From positions 1-58,575 of the forward strand of contig JALOKU010000031.1 in assembly GCA_025456345.1 (NCBI GenBank): DNA of 58,575 nt. Reading direction: 5' to 3'. Below the pieces are notes generated by a model. The model had not been told where the DNA came from and ran no database searches. It was given only the letters and a program-made list of their open reading frames with translations. Source of the stretch: Vicinamibacterales bacterium (GTDB taxonomy: Bacteria; Acidobacteriota; Vicinamibacteria; Vicinamibacterales; JAKQTR01). Of this stretch, positions 8,628 to 16,536 are shown piece by piece (position 1 is the first letter of the stretch; the number at the start of each line of letters is the position of its first letter). A program made the position numbers and the translations under genes.

Positions 8628-9566
8628 ATGACCGTCCTGGTGTACACGGCAATCGCGCTCGGGTCGCTGGTGTTCGTCATCGCCAGCGCGGCTCGGGCGG
8701 TGCTGTACGCCAGGAGCCCCATGCACCTGCGGTGGGAACTCTACCCCGTTCCGCACGAGCACCCGGATCGGGTCTCGCACGGCGGCTCGTACTTCGAACA
8801 GAGCGAGTGGTGGAAGCAGCCGCGGGAGCGGCGCTTCCGCGGCGAGCTCGCCGTCATGGTCCCGGAAGTCCTGTTCTTGAAGGCGCTGCGGGAACACAAC
8901 CCGAAGCTCTGGCGGCGCTCGTTTCCTTTTCACGGCGGGCTCTACCTGCTCGCGGGCGCAGGTGCCGGGCTGCTCGTCCTGGCGGCGGTCTCGCGGCTGG
9001 CCGGCACGGCATGGCTGGACGGCGCGGCCGGTCACGTGGCGCGCTGGACGGTGGCGGGTGTGGGGGCGGCGGGCCTCGCGCTTGCCGTGTCCGGCGCGCT
9101 GGCGCTGCTCCATCGCCGGATGCAGGACCCGGCGCTGCGCGCCTTCACGACCGCCGGGGACATCTTCAACCTGCTGTTCTTCGTGATGGCGCTTGGCACG
9201 CTCGGCGCGGGGTATGCCGCGCGGCCGCCTGGCTCGGCTGACGCGCTTGGCATCGCGATCGGCATCCTGTCCTGGGATGCGTCCGTGCAGGTGCCGAGGG
9301 TGCTCGCCGCCGGCCTCGTCGCGACCGCGGCGCTGGCCGCCTACATCCCGTTGACGCACATGTCCCACTTCATCGGCAAGTACTTCACCTATCACGCGAT
9401 CCGGTGGGACGACGCGCCGTTCGGCGACAGCCGGAAGATGTCGGTTGCGCTCGCGGCCTCCCTCGCACAGCGGCCGACGTGGGCCGCGGAGCACATGAAG
9501 GCGGATGGCCACTCCACATGGGCCGACGTCGTCACGACGAACCCGACCGACGAGGCAGGCCGATGA
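8628..9566 (+). CDS. DsrM/TmcC-like NarI-family membrane cytochrome b
   Basis: A 312-aa integral membrane protein with five predicted TM helices (near residues 5-28, 99-122, 139-160, 175-197 and 222-243), the NarI/DsrM layout. Candidate heme-b ligands are His102 in 'SFPFHGGLYLL' and His244/His247 in 'PLTHMSHFIGKYFTYH'. In the family it takes electrons from or gives them to menaquinone and passes them to a DsrK/HdrD-like partner, which here is encoded next with a 4-base ATGA overlap, so the two are translationally coupled. Being next to DsrC supports a quinone-to-DsrC route. NarI of nitrate reductase is excluded as the main reading because no nar genes are present. Confidence 0.85.
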   Translation: MTVLVYTAIALGSLVFVIASAARAVLYARSPMHLRWELYPVPHEHPDRVSHGGSYFEQSEWWKQPRERRFRGELAVMVPEVLFLKALREHNPKLWRRSFPFHGGLYLLAGAGAGLLVLAAVSRLAGTAWLDGAAGHVARWTVAGVGAAGLALAVSGALALLHRRMQDPALRAFTTAGDIFNLLFFVMALGTLGAGYAARPPGSADALGIAIGILSWDASVQVPRVLAAGLVATAALAAYIPLTHMSHFIGKYFTYHAIRWDDAPFGDSRKMSVALAASLAQRPTWAAEHMKADGHSTWADVVTTNPTDEAGR

Positions 9567-11161
9567 CGCGACGCGCCAGGATGCCGGATATGGCCCGGCG
9601 GGATCGGGAGCCGCTGTTCCGCGTGGACCCCGCCGCGCTGCCGCCCCTGTCCCCCGAGCCCCAGGCGCCTCCCCGGCCGGTGTCACCCGCACGGGTGGCG
9701 TCGGGAGCCGAGGGATACGACCTGGACGGCACGCGGGTGCTCGCGCTCCCCAATCCAACGTCGCCGGAGGAAGAAGACGCCCTGGTTCGCGCCTTCCTGT
9801 CTGGCCTGGAGAAGCTCTTCTCGCGCGAGAACAACTGGACGTTCCTGCAGCCGCTGCTGCTGAGCATGGAGCACTGCGCGCACTGCCAGACGTGCTCGGA
9901 GGCCTGCCACGTCTTCGAGTCGTCCGGGCGTGCGGAGATCTACCGGCCCACCTACCGTTCGGAAGTGTTCAGGCGCCTCTACTTCGAGTACGTCAAGGGA
10001 GGCGGCTTGATCTCGGCGTGGCAGCACGGCACCGTCGAGTTGAACTGGCCGCTCGTCGCACGGCTCGCCGAGCTGGCCTACCGGTGCAACCTCTGCCGCC
10101 GGTGCGCCCAGACCTGTCCCATCGGCGTGGACAACGGCCTCATCGCGCACGAAATCCGCAAGCTGTTCAGCCAGGAGCTCGGGATCGCGCCGAAGGAGCT
10201 CCACGCGGCCGGGTCGATGCTGCAGCTCAAATCCGGCTCGTCGACGGGCATGATTCCGGCCGCGGTCAAGGACAACGTGCAGTTCATCGACGAGGAGATG
10301 ACGGAGAAGACCGGGCTGGCGGCCGAGACGCCGTGGGACGTCGAAGGCGCCGACATCCTGCTGATCCACAACGCCGGCGAGGTGCTGGCGTGGCCCGAGA
10401 ACCCGGGCGCCTTCGGCGTCATCCTGAACGCGGCGGGCGTCTCCTGGACGATGTCCTCGGACATCGCCGGGTACGATTCCGTGAACTACGGCCTCTGGTA
10501 CGACGATGCGCAGCTGGCGAGGGTCGCGCTCCTGCACGCGGAGATCGCCAGGAAGCTCAACGTCAAGAAGATCGTCATCGGCGAGTGCGGCCACGCTCAC
10601 AAATCCCTGCTTGTCGTGGCCGACCGCCTGCTGACTGGCGACCTGCGCGTGCCCCGCGAGAGCGCCCTCACGGTGCTTCGCGACATCGTCGTCTCCGGGC
10701 GGCTGAGGCTCGATCCCGGCCGGAACGACTTCCCCGTCACCCTGCACGACCCGTGCAACATGGTCCGGCTGATGGGCGTGGTGGAGCCGCAGCGCGAGAT
10801 CCTCCGCCGCGTGTGCCCGCAGTTCCGCGAGATGCACCCGCACGGCGTCGACAATTACTGCTGCGGCGGCGGCAGCGGATTCGCCATCATGAGCGGGCAC
10901 GGCTTTGAGGACTGGCGATCGGACGTGGCCGGCCGCAAGAAGCTCCAGCAGATCCTCGACGCGTTCTCGGATTGCCTCAGCACGTCGATTCCCAAGTACG
11001 TCTGCGCCCCGTGCAGCAACTGCAAGGGCCAGATACGGGATCTGCTCGCTCACCACGGCGCGTGGAAGCAGCATCGCATCCTGTACGGCGGATTGGCCGA
11101 GTTGATCGTCAACGCGATGGCGGACGTCCGCCCCGGCTTCATCGAATGGGAGTGGCGCTGA
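9563..11161 (+). CDS. DsrK/HdrD-like iron-sulfur protein with CCG domain
   Basis: A 532-aa cytoplasmic iron-sulfur protein. Two ferredoxin-type clusters are predicted: Cys105/108/111/115 ('CAHCQTCSEAC') and Cys175/178/181/185 ('CNLCRRCAQTC'). The C-terminal half has the catalytic CCG signature of heterodisulfide reductases: Cys398 ('HDPCNM'), Cys433-Cys434 ('NYCCGGGSG') and Cys481/484/487 ('CAPCSNCKGQ'), the ligand set of the non-cubane [4Fe-4S] centre that cleaves disulfides. A second CCG copy is degenerate ('GECGHAHK'). The start ATG overlaps the stop of the NarI-like gene. In DsrMKJOP and Tmc complexes the homologue is thought to reduce the DsrC trisulfide, so DsrC is the expected partner. 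No DsrJ, O or P follows. Confidence 0.9.
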   Translation: MTRRARMPDMARRDREPLFRVDPAALPPLSPEPQAPPRPVSPARVASGAEGYDLDGTRVLALPNPTSPEEEDALVRAFLSGLEKLFSRENNWTFLQPLLLSMEHCAHCQTCSEACHVFESSGRAEIYRPTYRSEVFRRLYFEYVKGGGLISAWQHGTVELNWPLVARLAELAYRCNLCRRCAQTCPIGVDNGLIAHEIRKLFSQELGIAPKELHAAGSMLQLKSGSSTGMIPAAVKDNVQFIDEEMTEKTGLAAETPWDVEGADILLIHNAGEVLAWPENPGAFGVILNAAGVSWTMSSDIAGYDSVNYGLWYDDAQLARVALLHAEIARKLNVKKIVIGECGHAHKSLLVVADRLLTGDLRVPRESALTVLRDIVVSGRLRLDPGRNDFPVTLHDPCNMVRLMGVVEPQREILRRVCPQFREMHPHGVDNYCCGGGSGFAIMSGHGFEDWRSDVAGRKKLQQILDAFSDCLSTSIPKYVCAPCSNCKGQIRDLLAHHGAWKQHRILYGGLAELIVNAMADVRPGFIEWEWR

Positions 11162-11184
11162 CGCCCGCCGCCTCCCGGTGCGCG

Positions 11185-11214
11185 TTGACACTGCCGTTTG
11201 CGCGGCGCTACGAT
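11185..11214 (+). promoter_or_regulatory. Promoter of the nifX-like/MOCOS-like pair
   Basis: A consensus -35 TTGACA (11185-11190), an 18-base spacer and TACGAT (11209-11214). It implies a leader of about 120 bases and that the last two genes of the cluster can be transcribed separately from the DsrC group. Confidence 0.6.
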
Positions 11215-11249
11215 GCCGGCTGGATCCGGCGATTGGCAGCGGTGACGAT

Positions 11250-11288
11250 GCCCGGTCGTCCCGGGCGATCCCTCCAGGGGCAGCCCCT
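11250..11288 (+). other. Two consecutive hairpins in the nifX-like leader
   Basis: GCCCGG (11250-11255) pairs with CCGGGC (11261-11266) over a 5-base loop, and AGGGG (11276-11280) pairs with CCCCT (11284-11288). Both lie inside the predicted 5' leader. In such G+C-rich DNA some hairpins arise by chance, so a regulatory RNA is only a possibility; no known riboswitch consensus was recognised. Confidence 0.35.
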
Positions 11289-11339
11289 TCGAGCACCGCG
11301 CGGTGACTGTGGCGCGTCGATGCAACCGAGGACACAACC

Positions 11340-11705
11340 ATGAAGCTCGCCATCGCCACAGAACAGGACTACGTCGCCTCCGGCTTCGGCTGCGCGCCGT
11401 TCTGCACGATCGTGGATATCGAGGATGGCCGGATTCGCCACGCCCTGCTCATTCCGAACCCGGGAGGCAATCACTCGTTCTGGGCCGATCTGTTCGTCCG
11501 GAACGCGATCAAGTACGTCGTGGCGGGCTCGATGGGACCCACAGCCCGGTCGATCATGACCGGTCACGGCATTCAGCCGGTACTCGGGATCAAGGGGTCG
11601 ATCGACGATGTCGTTCGCCGGTTCGTGGCGGGAGAGCTGACACCGCCGGCGGCGGGCCCCGAGGAAGCCTCGCACGCCGACGCGTGCTGCGCGTGCAAGA
11701 GCTGA
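11340..11705 (+). CDS. NifX/NifB-family dinitrogenase cofactor-binding protein
   Basis: A 121-aa single-domain protein of the dinitrogenase iron-molybdenum cofactor family (NifX, VnfX, NafY, NifB C-terminus), which bind Fe-S or Fe-Mo cluster intermediates. Recognisable are 'MKLAIATEQDYVASGFGCAP', the central strand 'NHSFWADLFV' and the 'AGSMGPTARSIMTGHGIQP' glycine-rich block. A C-terminal tail 'HADACCACKS' adds three cysteines that could bind metal. GAGGA precedes the ATG. Its stop overlaps the start of the MOCOS-like gene (TGATG). No nitrogenase genes are nearby, so a role in Mo or Fe-S cluster handling for the sulfur system is inferred. Confidence 0.88.
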   Translation: MKLAIATEQDYVASGFGCAPFCTIVDIEDGRIRHALLIPNPGGNHSFWADLFVRNAIKYVVAGSMGPTARSIMTGHGIQPVLGIKGSIDDVVRRFVAGELTPPAAGPEEASHADACCACKS

Positions 11706-13180
11706 TGAAGGAGATGAACGGCGCGTCCGACGCGGCCTACCGGGCGTTCCTCGAGGCCTATCCCGGCTACTCGTCGACGTCCCGGCTGGACGAATTGCGG
11801 GCGCGAGACTACGAGCGCCTCGACCGGCTCGGCCAGGTGTACCTCGACTACACCGGCGGGGGCCTCTACTCGCTGGGTCAGATCCGGCGGCACCACGAGT
11901 TGCTGCGGGAGGGCGTGTACGGCAACCCGCATTCCGACAATCCGACGTCGCAGGCGTCCGAGCGCCTCGTCGCCGACGCGCGCCAGGCGGTCCTCTCGTT
12001 CTTCAACGCCGACCCGGACGAGTACGGCGTCATCTTCACGCCCAACGCGAGCGGGGCGCTGAAGCTGGTCGGCGAGTCGTATCCGTTCCAGCCCGGCGGG
12101 CGCTTCCTGCTGACGTACGACAACCACAACTCGGTGAACGGCATCCGCGAGTTCGCCCGCCACAACGGGGCCGGCGTCCGCTATCTGCCCGTGCTGACGC
12201 CCGAGCTGCGCGTCGATGGCGGAGCCGTGTCCGAGGCGCTGCGCGACCGCGGGTCCGACGCGCCGCACCTGTTCGCGTACCCCGCGCAGTCCAACTTCAG
12301 CGGCGTGCAGCACCCGATGGCATGGGTGTCGTGGGCGCACGAGCACGGCTGGCACGTGATCCTCGACAGCGCGGCCTTCGCGCCGACCAACCGCCTCGAC
12401 CTCGCCGCGGTCCATCCGGACTTCGTCCCGCTCTCCTTCTACAAGATGTTCGGGTATCCGACCGGCGTGGGGGCGCTGGTGTTCCGGCACGAGGCCCTGC
12501 GCGTCCTGCGCCGGCCCTGGTTTGCCGGCGGGACCATCACGGTCGCCTCGGTTCAGGGCGAGGGGTGGCACCATCTCGCGCCCGGCCACGCCGGGTTCGA
12601 GGACGGGACCGTCGACTACCTCGGCCTGCCGGCCGTGACGATCGGCCTCGAACACCTGGCGGCCATCGGCATCGACGTGATTCACGAGCGGGTGATGGCG
12701 CTGACCGGCTGGCTCGTGACACAGCTCACGTCGCTCGCCCACTCGGACGGGTCGCCGCTTGCCCGGGTGTTCGGGCCGACGGACCTCACGCGGCGCGGCG
12801 GGACCATCGCCTTCTACCTGGGCGCCCCTGACGGCAGGCCCTACGACGTGCGCACCGTCGAGGCCCTGGCGAGCCGGGCGGGGATCTCGCTGAGGACCGG
12901 CTGCTTCTGCAATCCCGGGGACGGTGAAGTCGCCCACGGCCTCACGCGCGACGACATGGCGAAGTGCTTCGTGGGCACCTGCACGCCGGTCAGCTTCGAG
13001 TACTGTGCCGAGACGATCCGCGCGTCCACCGGCAAGGCTCCCAACACGATGCGAGTGTCGCTGGGCCTCGCCTCCAACTTCGCCGACGCCTACGCGCTCG
13101 TGCGGTTCGCCGGCTCCTTCCGCGATGCCCCGAGCGACCTGTCTCCGGACGCCCGGCCGGGGCACATCGTTCATCAGTAG
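11705..13180 (+). CDS. MOCOS-like PLP enzyme (class V aminotransferase, molybdenum-cofactor sulfurase type)
   Basis: A 491-aa PLP-dependent protein closest to the N-terminal desulfurase domain of molybdenum cofactor sulfurases. Matching landmarks are 'VYLDYTGGGLYS', 'YGNPHSDNPTSQAS', the PLP-Lys block 'LSFYKMFGYPTGVGAL' and the Cys loop 'LRTGCFCNPGDGE', whose Cys is the sulfur-accepting residue in MOCOS/ABA3. The MOSC domain of eukaryotic MOCOS is absent. The ATG at 11705 overlaps the preceding TGA; another ATG at 11714 is in frame but its AAGGAG abuts it. Pairing with a NifX-like cofactor-binding protein suggests delivery of sulfide to a molybdenum site. That is inference; the natural sulfur acceptor is not in the window. 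Confidence 0.88.
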   Translation: MKEMNGASDAAYRAFLEAYPGYSSTSRLDELRARDYERLDRLGQVYLDYTGGGLYSLGQIRRHHELLREGVYGNPHSDNPTSQASERLVADARQAVLSFFNADPDEYGVIFTPNASGALKLVGESYPFQPGGRFLLTYDNHNSVNGIREFARHNGAGVRYLPVLTPELRVDGGAVSEALRDRGSDAPHLFAYPAQSNFSGVQHPMAWVSWAHEHGWHVILDSAAFAPTNRLDLAAVHPDFVPLSFYKMFGYPTGVGALVFRHEALRVLRRPWFAGGTITVASVQGEGWHHLAPGHAGFEDGTVDYLGLPAVTIGLEHLAAIGIDVIHERVMALTGWLVTQLTSLAHSDGSPLARVFGPTDLTRRGGTIAFYLGAPDGRPYDVRTVEALASRAGISLRTGCFCNPGDGEVAHGLTRDDMAKCFVGTCTPVSFEYCAETIRASTGKAPNTMRVSLGLASNFADAYALVRFAGSFRDAPSDLSPDARPGHIVHQ

Positions 13181-13199
13181 CCCGGCACGTTATCTCCCC

Positions 13200-13246
13200 G
13201 CGCCGGGCTTGCGCGCACCGGGCGACGGCACGGCGCCGTCCTCGCC
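13200..13246 (+). repeat. 47-bp direct repeat, copy A
   Basis: This 47-base stretch matches 14281-14327 at 46 of 47 positions. Copy B encodes the C-terminal tail of the DUF4405 protein ('GEDGAVPSPGERKPGA' on the minus strand); copy A is non-coding, and the bases just before each copy also look related. The two copies bracket the rhodanese gene. Confidence 0.85.
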
Positions 13247-13272
13247 AGTCCGATGACGTTCCCGCCAGGCCG

Positions 13273-13302
13273 TCGGCACCGGCCGGCGCAAGCAGGTATG
13301 AT
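13273..13302 (+). promoter_or_regulatory. Promoter of the rhodanese gene
   Basis: TCGGCA (13273-13278), an 18-base spacer and TATGAT (13297-13302), giving a predicted transcript start near 13309, about 25 bases before the chosen ATG. Confidence 0.5.
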
Positions 13303-13333
13303 GAACTCGGGAGCCGGATTACAGGAAACAGGG

Positions 13334-14248
13334 ATGCCAGCTGTGAAAGCGGTCGCGTTCGCCATGGTGCTGAGTGTGCTGCCGGCAGGGGCTGAGGCGG
13401 CGGCTGCGGGTCAGCAGTCCGGCGCCCGGGAGCCATGGCTGGTCACGACGGCGTGGCTTCAAGAGCACCTGGGCGATCCCGACCTGGTCGTGCTGCAGAT
13501 CGCCGCAACGCGCCGCGAGTACCGCCAGGGACATGTGCCCGGCGCGAGGTTCCTGTGGTCGCAGTCTTATGCGCCCTCGACACCCGACGGCTCCTACGAC
13601 CTGCCGACGCTCGAACAGGCGGCGGCGCTCGCCGCCGAACTCGGCCTGCGCCCCGAATCGCGCATCGTCCTGGTCTACACCGGCCTGCAGGTCCAGCAGA
13701 CGGCGCGCGCGCTGCTGACGCTCGAGCAGTACGGCCTCGGCCGCCGCGCCTCAATCCTGAACGGGGGATTCGACGTGTGGAAGGAGGAAGGGCGGCCCGT
13801 CTCCACCGAGACGCCTCAGTTCGCGGCCGGCACGGCGCGGCCAACCGGCGGCGGGCGCCTCATCGCTGACGCGGCGTACGTGCAGGGCCGGCTGAACCAG
13901 CCGGCGACAACGATTGTCGACGCGCGCGACGCGAGGTTCTACAAGGGTGACGGTGGCGGGCAGCCGCGCCCGGGCCACATCCCGGGCGCGGTGAACGTGC
14001 CGTATGTCTCGTTGCTCGAAGGCAGCCGCATCAAGGATGACGCCGCGCTGCGGGAGATCTTCACGGCGGCGGGCGTGAAGCCGGGCACCGCGGTGGTGTC
14101 CTACTGCCACATCGGCCAGCAGGCGAGCCTCGTGTGGCTCGCCGCACGCATCCTGGGCCACGACGCGAGGCTCTACGACGGGTCGTTCGAGGACTGGAGC
14201 GGGCGGGACGACCTCCCCGTCGTCAATCTGTCGGCCGTCGCGAAGTAG
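13334..14248 (+). CDS. Periplasmic two-domain rhodanese (thiosulfate sulfurtransferase-like)
   Basis: A 304-aa exported sulfurtransferase with two rhodanese domains. A signal peptide runs to about 'LPAGAEAAAAGQQ'. The N-terminal domain ('LVVLQIAATRREYRQGHVPG') has no catalytic Cys, while the C-terminal domain ('TIVDARDARFYKG', 'RPGHIPGAVNVPYV') has the active-site loop with Cys258 in 'SYCHIGQQASL'. This is the usual SseA/TST arrangement, but secreted. ATG 13334 is chosen because the signal peptide begins there; in-frame ATGs at 13298 and 13301 would add a polar extension. It stands between the sulfur cluster and the convergent DUF4405 gene, 7 bases from its stop, so periplasmic thiosulfate or persulfide handling is the likely job. 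Donor and acceptor are unknown. Confidence 0.9.
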   Translation: MPAVKAVAFAMVLSVLPAGAEAAAAGQQSGAREPWLVTTAWLQEHLGDPDLVVLQIAATRREYRQGHVPGARFLWSQSYAPSTPDGSYDLPTLEQAAALAAELGLRPESRIVLVYTGLQVQQTARALLTLEQYGLGRRASILNGGFDVWKEEGRPVSTETPQFAAGTARPTGGGRLIADAAYVQGRLNQPATTIVDARDARFYKGDGGGQPRPGHIPGAVNVPYVSLLEGSRIKDDAALREIFTAAGVKPGTAVVSYCHIGQQASLVWLAARILGHDARLYDGSFEDWSGRDDLPVVNLSAVAK

Positions 14249-14255
14249 CCGCCCG

Positions 14256-15146
14256 TTACCTCCCGTCCCCACCCCGGACCGCGCCGGGCTTGCGCTCACC
14301 GGGCGACGGCACGGCGCCGTCCTCGCCCACGATGATCGTGGCGATGTCGATGGGCGTCTTGCCGCGTGCGGTCGCCAGCTCGCGGATCGCCGTGCCCGCG
14401 GTGGCCTCGATGCCGGCCGCCTGCAGGCGCGCCACGCCCGCGTCAAGCGGCACATTGAAGCGCTCGCATACCTGCTGGACGTTCATGCGGCCCCAGCCGC
14501 CGCCCTCGGCCAGGCTGACCTTCGGCTTCGCGTCCTCGCTCTGGATCTTCTGGTAGACCTGCTGCGGCGTGAGCCTGTTCTCGTCCGCAATCTGCTGCAC
14601 GGTCATCGTCGGCCGGGCCACCGTGATCCCCTGCTTCTCGAGATTCGCCACGGCCTTCTCGGTGGGGATCTTCACGGTCTCGGAGAGCTTCTCGACCGTC
14701 ATCAGTTCCGCGTGGGGCACGGGCGGCTCGCTCGCGGTGGTGGACCACGAGTTCTTGATGTCCTCGCCGACGTCCATCACGGTGCCGAACGGCGGCATGC
14801 CGGTGATCGACACGGCGAGAATGGCGGCGCCCGTCAGCGACGCCGCGGCCAGTTCCCGCTTCATGCGGATGCCCGCCTGCAGCTTCGACTTGACGTATGC
14901 GACGAGCACCTTCCAGTTGAAGTAGATGTGGAAGCCCGCCGCGACGAGGAACGCCAGGGCAACAATCGTGTGGACGGCCTGCCACTGGGCCTTGCTCAGG
15001 AGCAGCAGCCGCCACACCGACCAGTTGGCGATGCGTCCGGGCGGCGCGACGTAGAGCACGATGCCCGACACGGCGAGCGCGAGGAACGAGAAGACGACGT
15101 AGAAGCTGACGAACACTTTCCAGTGGAACCTGGCGCTGGCTGACAT
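14256..15146 (-). CDS. DUF4405 membrane protein with helical repeat domain
   Basis: A 296-aa protein starting with three predicted TM helices (about residues 11-35, 57-78 and 102-118) of the DUF4405 type, a cytochrome-b-like domain; His59 and His73 in 'AVHTIVALAFLVAAGFHIYF' are spaced to serve as heme ligands. The soluble C-terminal part holds three helix-turn repeats ('MTVQQIADENRLTPQQVYQK', 'MNVQQVCERFNVPLDAGV', 'ATAGTAIRELATARGKTPID'). The ATG at 15146 was chosen because upstream codons fall in a repeat hairpin. It is the last gene of a minus-strand set with a beta-barrel and a Ca-binding-like protein, controlled by the sigma-54 promoter at 16927. Electron transfer at the membrane is inferred. 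Confidence 0.75.
   Translation of the reverse strand: MSASARFHWKVFVSFYVVFSFLALAVSGIVLYVAPPGRIANWSVWRLLLLSKAQWQAVHTIVALAFLVAAGFHIYFNWKVLVAYVKSKLQAGIRMKRELAAASLTGAAILAVSITGMPPFGTVMDVGEDIKNSWSTTASEPPVPHAELMTVEKLSETVKIPTEKAVANLEKQGITVARPTMTVQQIADENRLTPQQVYQKIQSEDAKPKVSLAEGGGWGRMNVQQVCERFNVPLDAGVARLQAAGIEATAGTAIRELATARGKTPIDIATIIVGEDGAVPSPGERKPGAVRGGDGR
14281..14327 (-). repeat. 47-bp direct repeat, copy B (inside DUF4405 gene)
   Basis: Partner of 13200-13246, with one mismatch. Here it lies in the 3' end of the DUF4405 coding sequence. Confidence 0.85.
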
Positions 15147-15162
15147 GGCGTGCCTCGTGGAG

Positions 15163-15207
15163 CCCCCGGGCTTCCCTTCGACTGGCTCAGGGCAGGCAGC
15201 CCGGGGG
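15163..15207. repeat. PEPVEG-type repeat hairpin between operon genes
   Basis: CCCCCGGGCT (15163-15172) and AGCCCGGGGG (15198-15207) form a perfect 10-bp stem around CTTCGACTGGCTCAGGGC. This loop is a widespread bacterial dispersed repeat, known from spurious translations such as 'PEPVEG' or 'LSKG'. It separates the beta-barrel stop from the DUF4405 start and could attenuate or process the operon message. Confidence 0.75.
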
Positions 15208-15213
15208 TCCTGG

Positions 15214-16431
15214 CTAGTAATGAACCGAGAAGCCCAGGGCGAACCCGTGGGACGTGTAGTCGTAGAAGGCGTCGTTCGAAGACGACGCGATGAAGCGGTA
15301 GCCGAGATCCACCGACAGCGCGGCCTTCCCCGTGTGTGAGCCGAGGATCGGCTGGCTCCAGGCGACGCCCCCGCGCCACACACGGTCCTGGCGCAGCGGC
15401 GAGCCTGCGAGCTCGCTCCCCGTCGCGTCGAGGGCGGGCGTGCTGGTGTAACGGCGATCCGCGTAGTTCACGATCGCCTCGATCTCCGCGCCCGACTTGA
15501 ACGCGCGCGTCAGGCCGCCCTGGCCCGAGATGGCGTCGCTGGCGAACGGATCGTCATACACCCCATCGTCGAAAAAGCCGGCGGGCGTCGTGACCAGGGC
15601 CGGCGGCACAGCGCCGAAGGTGGTGCGGAACGCCATCTGCCCGTGGACGCCCGTGCGATCGGAGAGGGACTGCGCCGCGCGGAAGAGCCCGGACACCAGG
15701 CCCGCCGTGCCGCTCTGGGCCTGCGACTGCGGCAGGACCCAGGCGGTGGAGCCGCGCAAGGCCGGCCCCATGCCCATCCCGCGGCCGCGCGTCGCGCCGG
15801 TGGCCGTCTCGGGTGCCGTCACGATGACCGGGTCGAGCAGGACCTGGCCGTCATAGAGTTTCGCGCCGAGGTTGACCTCGGCGATGAGCGTGGTCTTCGA
15901 CTCGAAGTTGGCGAGCACGCTGGCGAAGCCCCGCTGCTCGAACTGCGTGAGCGCAGACATGTCGCTGAATGACCGGTAGTCGGCCCGGTACCCGGTGCGC
16001 AGCGTCACGTGGCTCTTCGGGTGGAACTCGCCGTTCAGGCCGCCGCCAAGCGCCGAGTAGTCGGCCGCCGCCCACGCGTCGCCGTTCTTGCGGACCACGA
16101 ACGAACCGTTGAGATAGAGGCGCTTCGCGGCCGCGTCGTCGCTCCCGAAGCGGTACGTGAATCCCGCCGTGTTGAGGTAGTAGGTCCAGTCGCCCGGCGA
16201 GTCGAACGTGCCGCCGTCGAAATCGTAGTACGCACGGCCCCGCTCGCCGTTGAAGAGGTGTTCGAATCCCGCCGTGGCCGCCACGTCCTGGCGCCGCGTC
16301 GAGGACGCGGCGCCTTCGGTGAACGAGGCAAAACTCCCGCCGACGGACGTGTTCACCGACGTTTGCGCCGGCGAAGAAGACGCGACCGCCACGAGCAGGC
16401 CGGCCGCGAGGAAGGGAGTCAGTGGTTTCAT
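15214..16431 (-). CDS. Outer-membrane beta-barrel protein
   Basis: A 405-aa protein with a signal peptide ('FLAAGLLVAVASSSPAQTS') followed by alternating amphipathic strands rich in Tyr, Phe and Gly ('RAYYDFDGGTFDSPGDWTYY', 'FTYRFGSDDAAAKRLYLNG') and ending in an aromatic residue ('GFALGFSVHY'), all typical of an outer-membrane beta-barrel. No known porin or TonB signature was recognised. The ATG at 16431 opens the signal peptide; an upstream in-frame ATG at 16458 only adds nine polar residues. It lies between a small Ca-binding-like protein and a DUF4405 membrane protein in one operon, which suggests an envelope-spanning assembly. Function unknown. Confidence 0.75.
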   Translation of the reverse strand: MKPLTPFLAAGLLVAVASSSPAQTSVNTSVGGSFASFTEGAASSTRRQDVAATAGFEHLFNGERGRAYYDFDGGTFDSPGDWTYYLNTAGFTYRFGSDDAAAKRLYLNGSFVVRKNGDAWAAADYSALGGGLNGEFHPKSHVTLRTGYRADYRSFSDMSALTQFEQRGFASVLANFESKTTLIAEVNLGAKLYDGQVLLDPVIVTAPETATGATRGRGMGMGPALRGSTAWVLPQSQAQSGTAGLVSGLFRAAQSLSDRTGVHGQMAFRTTFGAVPPALVTTPAGFFDDGVYDDPFASDAISGQGGLTRAFKSGAEIEAIVNYADRRYTSTPALDATGSELAGSPLRQDRVWRGGVAWSQPILGSHTGKAALSVDLGYRFIASSSNDAFYDYTSHGFALGFSVHY

Positions 16432-16536
16432 GGCGTGCCTCTGGGGCGTGCCTCCCACGACCGGGATCGGCCCCGGTGCGGACGGGCACGCCAGTTTGCG
16501 TCCGCACCGGGAAAGCGCCGATCCAGGACCTGCGAC

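Noticed and set aside
8628-9566. NarI of a respiratory nitrate reductase
   Set aside because: No narGHJ genes; the coupled neighbour is a CCG-domain iron-sulfur protein and DsrC is adjacent.
11221-11339. Known molybdenum-cofactor riboswitch
   Set aside because: Hairpins are present but I could not match the conserved Moco RNA core; kept only as an unassigned leader.
7061-13180. Dissimilatory sulfite reduction or sulfur oxidation operon
   Set aside because: DsrAB, DsrEFH, DsrJOP, AprAB, Sat and sHdr components are all absent from the window; only DsrC and DsrMK-like proteins are seen.
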